Below, piece by piece: positions 44,334-55,316 of a DNA stretch of 64,000 nucleotides. The stretch's first letter is position 1. Each line of letters starts with the position of its first letter. Below the pieces are notes generated by a model. It did not search any database. It saw only the letters and a program-made list of their open reading frames with translations, and was not told where the DNA came from. The position numbers were made by a program, and so were the translations under genes. The stretch spans positions 27,929,001 through 27,993,000 of the forward strand of contig CM077011.1 of NCBI GenBank assembly GCA_039090855.1, in the 5' to 3' direction. The stretch is from Macrothele yani. Taxonomy: Eukaryota; Arthropoda; Arachnida; Araneae; Macrothelidae.

Positions 44334-44560
44334 CTAGGCCGCCCCGGTGGCGCAGTGGTCTAAGCGATGGCCTCTGATCATTCGTCCGTAAGGGGTCCGG
44401 GTTCGAATCCCGGTGAGGGATGGATGTTGTGTCTGTCTTACGGCACTGGCTCTCTCCCTTCCCTGGAACCAGTGACCCAAAATTAGGGACGGGCGACTGC
44501 TTATAGCCCATTGAGTTGCTCACGGTGGTCGTTAAACCTCCAATAATAAAAAAAAATTGC
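44334..44560 (+). mobile_element. tRNA-derived SINE, family C, best copy
   Basis: ccgccccggtggcgcagtgg then tctaagcgatgg (A box), ccgggttcgaatcccggtga (B box), ttacggcactggctctctcc, then ccagtgacccaaaattaggg and gtcgttaaacctccaataat with a poly-A tail of nine. The family's most complete copy in the window. A possible short target duplication (ttagctag / ttgctag) is imperfect. Confidence 0.9.
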
Positions 44561-45095
44561 TAGCTTACATCATTTAGCTGGTTCGTCACAAGTTGACATA
44601 ATTTCATCTGGGAAGCAATTTCCAGTCATTGAACACCTGCCCCAAAACACGGAAAGCTAAAAATGACGTCACATTTATTTATTTCTCAGCTGTTGCTGAA
44701 GATGATCACGTGTATTACACATCATGAACTGCACAGATTCATTAAAACCGTTATTAAGCAGTTAATTTCATTCTGTTTTAAACCCGTCATTTCTGTTGGG
44801 TCGTGGCTACTAAATTTAATTTTCCCGTCTTGATTATTTTCTTCCGAAGTGATTAGTAAAACCTTCAGAGCTGAAACAAATCAGAATTCATGGGTAAAAT
44901 TGAAAGGATACGAAGCCGTTTTATGTTCCTAGATAGTTTTAAATTAGGATGTCAGCGCTGTGTCGAGCAAATTCTGGTAGCGGTTGACGTAAGCATTCGT
45001 ACACCTATTTAAACATTAGGATAAACGAGAAGGGTTCTGTTGTAAAACACTTTTAAGTATACCAAGTAACGGTATTTTCCCCCCATCTCGATGAT
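44561..45095. other. unassigned spacer
   Basis: No feature recognised. Confidence 0.45.
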
Positions 45096-45145
45096 TTTTG
45101 CACCAGAAATGCTAGATAATGATTTTTTGCATTTCTGGTGCAAAA
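45096..45145. repeat. perfect 17-bp inverted repeat
   Basis: ttttgcaccagaaatgc (45,096-45,112) and its exact complement gcatttctggtgcaaaa (45,129-45,145). It is followed by cccgcaaggtggcgtaa and agacgtcttttg, both reminiscent of the Helentron-like family. Confidence 0.95.
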
Positions 45146-45215
45146 TGTTCCCGCAAGGTGGCGTAAATATTCTTTCAAGACGTCTTTTGAAAAAAATAAG
45201 AACAAAAATAAAGGT

Positions 45216-45333
45216 CATGAAAGAAATACGGGATTACGCCATTCAATACAAAATCGGATATAATACAATATAATACAAAATCGGATTGTCATCAAATTTG
45301 CATTATATGGCGTAATCCCGTATTTCTTTCATG
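45216..45333. repeat. perfect 26-bp inverted repeat made of SINE-B tails
   Basis: 45,216-45,241 and 45,308-45,333 are exact complements (catgaaagaaatacgggatt then acgcca). The right arm together with 45,270-45,307 is the 3' end of SINE family B. The left arm is the same tail inverted. Two tails therefore face each other with a 66-bp spacer. Confidence 0.93.
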
Positions 45334-45466
45334 ATTTATCTGCTTCTCTGGGCAAACACGGGATAAGATTCTTAACTTCCAGATTCGCTAAACATGAATG
45401 CCGGTTGCTTCGAATAGCGAATCCTGTGATGGTTACATTCAAATTGATCGGAAACTTGAAACTTGG

Positions 45467-45632
45467 TCGTTCTGGATGGTGTAGTGGTTAGCATACCCGG
45501 GTGTTTTCTGGGAGACGCGGGTTCGAGTCCCGCTCCAGGACGATGAAAATGTTCACGTTTTCGGATATTATCTGACTTACCATCCTTGTCACATTTACGC
45601 CAAAAATCGGATTCTCATCTTCAAAATTTGTA
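45467..45632 (+). mobile_element. tRNA-derived SINE, family B, copy with full head
   Basis: 45,467-45,543 folds as a tRNA-like cloverleaf. Acceptor tcgttct/aggacga, D arm tggtgtagtggttagca, anticodon stem cccgg/ctggg around a 7-base loop gtgtttt, T arm cgggttcgagtcccg fully paired. The remainder (gatgaaaatgttcacg, acttaccatccttgtcacat, ttacgccaaaaatcggattc) matches copy 1 at 17,749. The SINE reading is preferred over a true tRNA gene because the same sequence, tail included, recurs. Confidence 0.85.
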
Positions 45633-45639
45633 AAAATAA

Positions 45640-45905
45640 AGGTATTGTGGTGCGTCAGTATATTTCGCCCATCGAACACGTCTGGTTGCTGATCAGCAAC
45701 CGAGTGGCCTGGCAAGCAGCACCCGCGGCTACGCCTGATGAACTGTGGCAACATGTGGAAGCAGCCTGGACCGACATACCCCAAGCCCACATCCAAAGCC
45801 CCTTTCGTTCGATGCCGGGGCGTGTAGCGGCCGTTATTGCCAACCATGGGGGGCAACACGAACTATTGATGTCTGCGTGTTCCGCAACTCGCACGGGTCT
45901 GTAAG
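45640..45905 (+). pseudogene. Tc1-like transposase C-terminus
   Basis: QYISPIEHVWLLISNRVAWQ, ATPDELWQHVEAAWTDIPQA and RSMPGRVAAVIANHGG. It matches the stretch from the final catalytic Glu (SPIEHVW) to the end of Tc1-like transposases. Everything upstream is missing. It starts right after the SINE. Confidence 0.85.
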
Positions 45906-46130
45906 GTCAATCGTTTCATCTTTGTATCTGTTGTTGTGTCCAGTAAATCAGGCTTTGCTATCTCGTGCCTTTCTTGGTGTTGCATTTTGGGTGGCCAGCA
46001 GTGTAGTTAAGTTCTCCACGATATCTGTACTTTTAAATGTTCAATATGAAACATTACATATTATGCGCGCAATTTGTGATCTTTGGAAGCAAGCATTTGT
46101 ACCGCTAGTCGACGTTATAAGGTTTTTTTG
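45906..46130. other. unassigned spacer
   Basis: No feature recognised. Confidence 0.4.
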
Positions 46131-48043
46131 TTATCGGTTCGTCCGCCCGTCCGTCTGTGTTATCGTTTTTCCGATAACGCAGTTATAATAACTTACGTTA
46201 TCGGTTTGTCCGTCCGTCTGTAGACACGATATCTCTGCAACTAATAGTCCGATATGAAATGTGCGAATGATGATCCTTTATTTCGTTTTTTACGATGCCA
46301 AATTTCGCCGCCAGAGGGCGTAAGTGCAGATGATGTCGAATTCAAAAATACGTTTTATTCCATATATTTGCTTCTAAACATCCGATTGAAAAAATTATTT
46401 TACCTTTCCATTCCATTTATGTCGAATAGTATTTTAGATATAGTTACTTTTTCAAATTACGCATAGATTTTCCGCTAAGGGACGCAAAAGTAAATTACAT
46501 TTTCTCCGAGAACTCTTCTTCTAAAACTCCGATTCGAATTTTTTTTTCTTCAGCGGATACAGCTCCTGATGAAAAATCTTTTGCATATAATTTCTAATTT
46601 TTGGTAAATAATACTTTGGCTACCAGGGGGCACAAGTGTTCATTTTTGCTTCTGATGTTTTTGCCATAAAATCTGAGCTTCTAAAATCTCGATTGAAACA
46701 ATTCATTCATGGACTAATGCCACTCACATCGATAAACCTTTTCGGAATATTTTCTTCTTAAAATATTCCATGGTTTCTCCGCCAGGGGCGTGATGTATAT
46801 CTAATTTTTGTCAATATCTCTACTTCTAAGAATCCTATTGAAAAATTCCTTGTTTGTTGGATAGTGTTTTCAGTGTGACATGTTTTTCATATAATTTCAA
46901 AAATTTCAAGTAATTCATAGACTTCCCTCTAGGGGGCGTAAACGTAAATTGCATTTCCCCCTATATCTCTGCTCCTAAATCTCCCATTTGAAAAATTCTT
47001 TCTGCACCGGATACAGCTCCTGATGGGAAATCCTTTGCACATAATTTCTAATTTTTGTAAAAAATGGTTTCGCCACCATTTGGCGTAAGTCTAAATTTCC
47101 GCTTCTGATGTATTTGCAGCAAAATATGAACTTCTAAAATTCGATTGAAAAAAAAAGTCGTTTGTAGACCGACAGTGCTCATGTTGACAAACCTTTTAGG
47201 AACATTTTCTTCTTAAAATAATGCATGGTTTCTACGCCTCGGGGCGTAGATGAATATTTTATTTTTGTCAATATCTCTACTTCTAGAGTCCGATTTGAAA
47301 AATTCCTTCTTTGTTGGATAGTGTTTCCGATGCAAAATGTTTTTCCTATAAATTCAAAATTTTCAAGTAAATCATAGACTTTCCGCTAGGAGGCACAAAG
47401 ATAAATTGCGTTTTCTGCGTTCTTTCTGCTTCTAAAATTCCGATTTGAAAAATTCTTCCTGTATCGCATACAACATCTGATGGAAAATATTTTTCATATA
47501 ATTTCTAATGTTTGGTAAAGAATGGTTTGGCAACCAGGGGGAATGAACGTTAACTCCTCCTTCTGATGTATTTGTAGCAGAATCTGGACTCCTGAAAACT
47601 CGACTCATTTTTTTTTTCTTGGACAGATACCGCTTATATGGATAAACCTTTTGAGAGTACTTTCTTCCTAAAATAATGCATGGTTTTCCCACCAGGGGAC
47701 GTAAAGTCACATGTTATTTTTGTCGATATCTCTGTTTCTAAGAGTTCGATTTCAAAAATTATTTCTGTGTTGGAAAGCATTTCCTCTGCGAAATGTTTCG
47801 CACATAAATTCATATTTTTCTTAACGCACAAGTCTGCAACCAGAGGGCGTAAGCTCGCGATTCCGTTTACAGCAATATCTGAGGGATTAAAAACCCGATT
47901 GAAAAACTTCTTTATTCCGTCAGATACTATTGTTTTCCATACCAGTTCCATTGACTTTGAATAGCTTTGATAAATTTAATTTGCGTCAGAACGGATTCAA
48001 GAGACGTGCTTATTGCACCCGAAAATTCGGTGTCATCTTTCTT
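46131..48043 (+). mobile_element. Helentron-associated-like element, copy D
   Basis: The 5' end is rearranged: ttatcggttcgtccgcccgt is followed by a small hairpin gttatcgtttttccgataac, and then the usual ttatcggtttgtccgtccgt. Monomer cores at ~150-bp steps, including ccgccagagggcgtaag (46,308), ccagggggcacaag (46,624) and ctagggggcgtaaa (46,929). 3' end intact: gattcaagagacgtgcttat, cacccgaaaattcggtgt and tcatctttcttg at 48,040. Confidence 0.78.
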
Positions 48044-49622
48044 GTTTTAAGTATAGTAACTTTTGCAAGTTACACATATATTCTCCGCTAGGGGGTGTAA
48101 AAGTAAATTGCTTTTCCCCAGATATCTCAGCTTCTAAAACTCCGATTTGAAAGATGTTTCCTTCAGTGGATACAACTCGTGATGGGAAATATTTTGCATA
48201 TAATTTCTAAATTTTGGTATGAAATGGTTTGGCCACCAGGGGGCGTAAGCGTTGATTTCTGCTTCTAATGTATTTGCTGCAAAATCTGAGCTTCTAAAAT
48301 CTCGATTGAAAAAATTCTTTCGTAGACCGATACTACTCACGTAGACAAACCTTTCCGAAATATTTTCTTCTTAAAATAATGTATGTTTTCTCCGCCAGGG
48401 GGCGTAGGTGCATATCTTGTTTTTATCAATATCTCTGTATCTAATGATCCGATTGGAAAAAAAAATCTTCTTTGTTGGGCAGAGTTTGCAGTGCGACATG
48501 CTTCTAATATAATTTCAAAAATATCAAACAATTCATTGACTTTCCGCTAGGGGAAGTAAAGGGAAATTGCGCTTTTTCCGATATCTCTGCTTCTAAAACT
48601 CCGATTTGAAAAATTCTTCCAGCACCGGATACAGCTCCTGGTGGGAAATGTGTTTTTATTGTAATTTCTAATTTTTTATAAAATATGGTTTGGCCACCAG
48701 GGGGCGTAAGCGTTAAATTTCTGCTTCGTAGGTATTTGCAGCAAAATCTCAGCTTCTAAAATCCCGATTGAAGAAATTCTTTCGTGGACCGATACCGCAC
48801 CTGTCGATAAACTTTTGATGATAATTTCATCTTACAATAATGCATAGTTTCTCCACAAGAGGGCGTAGATGTGTATCTTATTTCTGCCAATATCAGTGCC
48901 TCTGTAAGTCGGATTTGAAAATTCCTTCTTTGTTAGATAGCGTGCCCGATGTAAAATGTTTCTCATATAGGTTCAAAATTTTCAAGGAATGCATAGACTT
49001 TCCGTTAGGGGGCGTAAAGGTAAATTGCGTTTTCTTCAAAATCTGTGCTTCTAAATTCCGATTTGAAATTTTTTTTTTGCACCGGATACAGCTCCTGATA
49101 AGAGATTTTCAGTATATAATATCTGATATTTGATAAAGAATGGTTTGGCCACCATGGAGCGTAAGAGGTAATTTCTGCGTCTGATGTATTTGCAGTAAAA
49201 TCTGAGCTCCTGAATACTCGACTTAAAAAATTCTTTCATGGACCGATACCGCTCACATCGAAAAACCGGGGGGGGGGGGGTGCATATCTTATATTTGTGA
49301 ATATCTCTGCTTCTAAGAGCCCGATTTGAGAAATTCTTTCTTTGTTGGAGAGCGTTTCCGCTGTGAAATGTTTCTCATATAAATTCAAATTGTTCTTAAC
49401 GCACAGGTCTGCCATCAGAAGGCGTAAGTTGACGTTTCCGTTTACAGCAATATCTGCGGGATTAAAAACCCGATTGAGCATTTTTTTCTTCAGTCATATA
49501 CTACTGTTTTCCATACCGGTTCTATTGATTTTGAATAGCTTTGGTAAATTTAATTTGCATCAGAACGGGTTCAAAAGACGTGCTTATTACGCCCGAAAAT
49601 TCGGAGTCATCTTTCTTGTTTT
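48044..49622 (+). mobile_element. Helentron-associated-like element, copy E (5'-truncated)
   Basis: Begins mid-family (aagtatagtaacttttgcaa) right at the 3' end of copy D, and ends with ggttcaaaagacgtgcttat, acgcccgaaaattcggagt and tcatctttcttg. Two cores read tggccaccagggggcg exactly (48,230-48,245 and 48,691-48,706). Others: ccgccagggggcg (48,392), gttagggggcgtaaa (48,994). A G run at 49,268-49,280 replaces part of one monomer. 49,640-49,850 ends with a degenerate version of the same 3' sequence. Confidence 0.78.
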
Positions 49623-49854
49623 ACTTGCAAATGTTTTGTCGATTTTATGAATCTTGTTGAAAAGTTTCTTTTTGGGATTCGTTCACTTATTATGAAAAAC
49701 AGAGCGCGCAGTTTTTCGGCTAAAGGGCACAAATGCATCCCGCCCTCCCCTGATTTTCTCCATTTCAAAAAATCCTCTTTGAAAATTTCTTTTCGTGCCG
49801 GTAGAGATTCAAAACCAGAATTCGTTGTCATCTTTCTTTGCAGCTCCGGTGGGT

Positions 49855-50070
49855 GTGTGATCAGAGGCGTACTGTTCTGATTACTCGTCCGAGCTCGGTC
49901 GGGGTTCGAGTCGCCGATGCGACATGGGTGATGTGCTTGTCTAACGTTGCAGACTCTCTCCCTTCCTTTGAACCCGTGGCCCCAAATTAGGGACGGACGA
50001 CTGCTTATGTAGTCCTCAGAGCTGTCCATGGTAGTCGTTAAACGTATTGTAGAAAGAAAAAACAAAAGCA

Positions 50071-50114
<44 letters not shown>

Positions 50115-50125
50115 AGTAAAAAAAA
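49855..50125 (+). mobile_element. tRNA-derived SINE, family C, decayed, with long poly-A
   Basis: The B-box region reads gtcggggttcgagtcgccga. Then tccctt cctttgaacccgtggccc and aaattagggacggacgactg as in other family C copies, and a poly-A stretch of about 40 bases (50,074-50,112) with further A runs. The A-box part is lost. Confidence 0.8.
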
Positions 50126-50265
50126 AATACTACTACTGATTTCTCTGTTTAAATCTAAAATAAGTTTTGAAGTGCCATTTGTATAATAGGATTTTAGACT
50201 TTCAACAAATGTTGTGCTCGTTATGCTCTGGAATTAATTGGCATCCTATTTCTTCGCAACATACA

Positions 50266-50457
50266 CTGAAGTGCCAGAAAAACTGGTACAGACGAGCTTA
50301 TGCAAAATACAAAGCAACGTCACCCCTGCGCGTACTCGGTTGCGTCCGCCAGTGCGTATATATAAAGCGATAGACATCCTTGCCAGCCGTCAGAGCTGTT
50401 TTCGGCATGAGAATGGCATGTAATAACGATTTAAGCGATTTTTAACGCGGTGTCATA
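50266..50457 (+). pseudogene. 5' end of a Tc1-like element split by the 9.3-kb foldback insertion
   Basis: Terminal repeat acactgaagtgccagaaaaa then ctggtacag, a leader, then coding atgtaataacgatttaagcg at 50,419 ending ttttaacgcggtgtcata. The gene continues at 59,744 with VGAREMGHSISEV. Joining across one gtcata restores the family's RGxIVGAREMG run apart from a stop (F-stop-RGV). The second half is listed separately. Confidence 0.82.
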
Positions 50458-53160
50458 AGTAGTAGGGGGGATTCCGGCGCATGCTTAGTTTTTAGGCGGT
50501 GGCAACACTTTGGGTCACGTGGTAAGAAGAAACCGTCATGATCTGGAAGGGACGTCACAGGTGGGCGTGGTCCTTTCTGCATGACGTCACCTACCACGTT
50601 GTTCTCGTCAAAGCAACTTTTAATTCTGAGATTATCTTTTTTTGTCCGCCATTTTTTATTTTGAAAAAATCGAATGCATTTATTTTCGAAAAAGCAATGA
50701 ATACATGTGAAACTGGGTAGATACGAACCCGGGCCGTTCATGTGGTAGTGAAATGCTCTACTGATTCTGCTACCGAGACATTGGTTGGGGTAGTCAAGGG
50801 GATTAAGAGACGTAGTTCGCGTATTGGGGGAAGACTGCCTGAGTGACTTGCTGTAGGACGTCTTCAGATTGAATACAGGAAGGAGGATGTATGACTCACT
50901 CAAACAAGTACTGACATGATTTTCACAACCACGCAGATATAGTGGCTATAACGCAGGCGTGTTCCCACATCCATGGAGAAATACTGCAGTGCCATGTTAT
51001 TGCTACTGGCCAGTCTCGCGTTCGGAAACAGTTACAGGGAAGTTTGTTTTCTCTGTGAACAGGAGCTCATTTTTTTCATGACGTATTATTCTTAATAATC
51101 CTAAACATACTTCTTTCTTCACGAATTTTCAAATGTAAGGTGTGGTGCAAACGTTTCCCCCGACGTGATTCATACGCGTTTAATCTGGATCATGTATTTT
51201 CTTTCGAAATGAAGGACTTTTGTTTTCATGTTTAGAATTATTTTTTTGTGTAGGGGTTTTGTATAATTATTTTTTTTTCAATTGGAGGACCTATGATTTT
51301 TTTTCATAACTTTTTTCTATGCAACATGTTATTTTCAGGAATTTGAGATCTGCTTTCGATCATGTACATGATCGTTCATATTTTTCTTGTAAACTGAAAA
51401 ACTTTATTTTCTTCACGTCTTTAACATTATTTTTTTTTTTGTGTGGAAGTTTATTATAATTCATTTTTCTATTGGAAAAATTAGTACTTTCTTCTTCATG
51501 AATATTCTATGCAACATGTTGTTTTCAGTAATTGAGATTTTTCTACCATATGTTTTGTTCATGTTCTTATCTTGCAAAATGAAGAACTTGGTTTATTTTC
51601 TTCATGTCTTCAAAGTTATTTTTTTCTCTTTTTTTTTTAAAGGAAGTCTTAATAATTTTTTATTCGTTATTTATTCTGCGCAACGTGTTGTTTTTAAGAA
51701 TCCATATTTTTTGTATCACATTTATGTTCGTTCATGTTTTTTTCTCCTACGAAAATTTGGGGGAATTATTTTTTTAGTCACGTTGAAACAATTTTTCCTA
51801 GAGTTTATTATATTTCACTTTTTCTATAGAGGGACAAAATTAATTTTTTCGTTCGTAATTTTTCAAAACGTTGCGTTATGCTTTGAGAATTTAGGATTTT
51901 TCGATCTGTTACTATTGTGTTTGAAAAAAAACCAGTTCGGTCATGTCTTTTCTTGTGAAATAAAGGACTTCTTTTTTTATCATGTTTCAAAATTAGTTTT
52001 CTGTAGGATTTTATTATGTTATTTTTTCACGATTATTCTATGTAACGTGTTTAAAAATATTCCGATATTTGTATAATCATGTTTATGCTTGTTCATGCCG
52101 TTTTCTTGTAGCATAAAGAACTTTACTTTTTCCGCGTCTGCAACATTAATCTTTGTGGAGGTTTATTGAAAACTTTTCTGTAAGAAGATCTACAGTTTTC
52201 ATCAGTATTCGATGAAACATGCTGCTTTCAGTACTGAGAGTTATTTCATGTATTTATCTGGTGAAATGAAGAACTTGATTTATTTTCTACGTGTTTTAAA
52301 AATTATTTTTTCTTCGGGGGTTTATTGTTGTTTATTTATTTTTTCTATAGCAGGACTTGAATTTTTTTTCTTCGTAATTTATTTTGTGTATTGTGTTGTT
52401 TTCAGAAATTTATGTCTTTTTCGATCTGTTTATATCGAAATAAAGTACTTCATATTTCAACATTATTTTTTAGGGGTTTATTAAATCTTTTCGCCATGAT
52501 TAGTTCTGTGCAACGTATTTAAGATATTTCTTTTCGATTTACTTCAATCGTTTTGAAACTCGTTCTTGCTTTTCTCTATAAAATGAAAGACTTTATCTTC
52601 ACGCTTGAACATTAATTTTTCTGCAGAGGTTTATTTTACAGGAGGACTTATTAAATATTTTCTTCAGGATTTATCCCGCCCAACATGCTATTTTCAGAAA
52701 TTTAGGGGTTTTATATGATCGTTCATATCTTTTTCATGTGAAACAAAGTACTTTCTTCAGGGTTCGTCTTTTTCGGTAGGAATTACTACATTTTATTTTT
52801 ATAGGAGAACTTGTTAAATTTTCTTTTCATGATTATTCAAAACTTAACATCAGGTTTGAGGACTTTAGATTTTTCGATCTGTACCGAAAATGTGTCAGCT
52901 AGTTTATGTTTCTTTGATAATAGAAATAATTTATTTTCTTCCGTTCCAACATTATTTTAGGCAGAGGCTTCGTATAAAAATTCAGTATTATTTTCCATAG
53001 CCAATGTATTTAAGTTCAACGTATTCCGACTGACATATGTAAGATAATTTTTTCTAAATCTATACAACTTCAGGAATATTATTACTCCTTTTTCTGTGTT
53101 TTGTGTCTTTGATGAAAACGCAGGATGAAAATATCTAGATATCTATGTGTAAGATAGAAT
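50458..53160 (+). repeat. left arm of the foldback element, with ~170-bp subrepeats
   Basis: The first ~800 bp is unique. It includes a tRNA-like patch on the minus strand near 50,700-50,790 (ggtagcagaatcagtagagc, cccgggttcgtatct), too imperfect to call. From about 51,190 the arm consists of degenerate units. A phrase like aatgaagaacttgattta recurs at about 51,210, 51,395, 51,581, 51,957, 52,112, 52,264, 52,437, 52,584, 52,739 and 52,920. Each is followed by a T-rich block, gg(t)ttattatatt, ctataggaggac and atgcaacatgttgttttcag. The 211-codon frame 51,441-52,076 is a T-rich shadow of these units. Confidence 0.9.
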
Positions 53161-55300
53161 GCAAATATTTCTTTCTTCATTACTGCATTCATCCTACAGA
53201 GACTAAAAAAATATATAAATCGTACTTAAGTCATACAAAATAAATCATTCCAGATAGAATGCAAATATATTTTCATCATTATTACCTTCATCCTAGGGAG
53301 TGTAAAAAAATAAAATCATACTTTTCTTTAATGCTTTGCGAAATGTAATACAAATAACTACAATTATGCATATATCAGTTTAAAGTATTTGAAATGTAGA
53401 GGAAGAAATTTTTTTCATGATTTCTACCAAGATTTCTGGAATGGTGGTGGAACACGGATCAAACCGCTATACATATGCTTAAGTACTGGTTAGGAAATAA
53501 AAAACTGAATGAGAATTTTCCTGAAAACGATCAATTTTTGGAATAGGATCATCCCTTCACGGAATGTGCGGTAAGACTTCAATATGGATTATCACTCGCT
53601 TTTTAAGAAATCACAAATTAGATTTCTTAGTCTTCGGTATTAAACACATTGAATTCTGAGTGAACTCAGTTGATAAGAGGGTGAGAGTCAGAGCGAAGAA
53701 ATTATAACAACGCAATCATTGCAAAGGAATATATAAATTACTAGAAGATTAAGAAACACCCTATAAGAAACTGCATAAAGCGGGAAAGAAAAACGCCTTA
53801 AAAAATTCAAAAGAAAAAATATCATCTTCACGACCATAAAAATATATTCGAAGACATGTTGTCAAAAAGGTGTCGGATGGTTTAGTTGAGAACGGCTTCC
53901 TTGAAAGCAAAAAGTCTGGAAAATGCAAAGGAAATTCTCTCTTTAGTAAGAAGACAGGAGAAAAAAAGAATGCTTAGATAATAATATAATTTCTCAAACA
54001 TAAAAATACGTTTAAATAGAAGTCAGCATTCTGGTCGTTTGAGTTATTTCAGCATACAGAAGGAAAAGAGGAATTATAAAAATTAATATACGTATGGAAA
54101 ATAGATCTCAGCAATGGAACAAGGTTGGATGATATTAACATTCATTTTAGTAAAGTTGTGAAAGGTTTTTAGTTCTCTAAAGATACAATGCGAGAAAAAA
54201 TGCTGTTGGGAAAAAGTTGCTGAATAAGTTAAATGATTTTTTTATATTTCGTAGGAAAAATGCAAAGAAACTTAACTTAATGCATTTTTTATTAAGAAAC
54301 AAAATACAAATAAACAAAAACATTGAAAATTAAATAAAGTTTTGTGACACAAAGGATGAAGACATGTAAAATAAAAAAATAAATGAATAAGAAAAGAACA
54401 AATATTGGTGATCAAGCCAAGCTGAATGATATAACCACAATCCTGTTAATGAAACTGTGGAAGATTCTCAAAATACACGGTGAGAGAAAAACAATACTTC
54501 TGAAAAACAAATAAAATCAATAAAGATGTCACGTGAGGGGCAAAAATTATGGCTCAAAAGCAGTGAAATTTCTGAACAGTTGAGCATAGTTAGAGATAAA
54601 ACATTTGCAGTACTCACAAAACCTTCATATTTGGTGTCACTTGGACGAAAATGGCAGTCCTCCTGTGCTTGTCTTTAATCTTTCGAGAGAATTAGCATAT
54701 ATCGCACTACGTATGAGCTTCGTTTATCGAGATGTACAGTATTTGCTCAATTAGTGTGAAATGGGCAAAATTCTTGATTGTATCTTTACTTCCAAGTTTG
54801 CACGATTTTAATTTTCTTAGAAACAACACAGACATTTACAGTCCACAATAAATTTCATTCGCACAAATTACATTTCTTTTGAATAAGTTCGGGTTTTTTT
54901 AGATCAAAAACGGGTGCGAAAAAATTTTAAGCTGAAAACATTATTGATTGTTAAGATTCAATGGATTTTCTAAACGAGGATTTGCTGTGTGTGAATGAGA
55001 AAGATTTCGAGTTCCTGGAGAAAGTGATTTTCCTGAAGACGGTTGAAACCACAGTCTTTATTTACCTTATGAGATTGAAGATGAACTTGTCTCCACTGAA
55101 AATTCTTGGTCAGTCAAGGAAGGATTCGGTGACAGTAAATTGATTCAATCACGGCCAAGAAGAGTTCAACACAATAACAGAGTATATCTCAAACGCTTTA
55201 AAAGTTTTATCCTTTGTAAAACTACCTGTAGTTTTCGTGAAACTTATTTTTTCTAACATTCGTGCTTGACATTTGTGAAGCCTTTTTACTTTTTTCTGAA
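53161..55300. other. interior of the foldback element, left part
   Basis: AT-rich. Two imperfect copies of gatagaatgcaaatat with catcctaggga(g)tgtaaaaaa lie near 53,155 and 53,255. Possible eroded coding traces: VVKKVSDGLVENGFLESKKS at about 53,870-53,960 and a 60-codon frame MDFLNEDLLCVNEKDFEFLE... at 54,961-55,143. I cannot assign either one. No known transposition or replication motif seen. Confidence 0.45.
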
Positions 55301-55316
55301 GTTTATTTGTCGAAAA

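Noticed and set aside
45467..45543. Functional tRNA gene
   Set aside because: The sequence continues into a conserved SINE body that recurs at 17,749 with its own target duplication.
50700..50790. tRNA gene or SINE head in the foldback arm (minus strand)
   Set aside because: A- and B-box-like sequences are present, but anticodon and acceptor stems do not pair well and no second copy outside the arms was seen.
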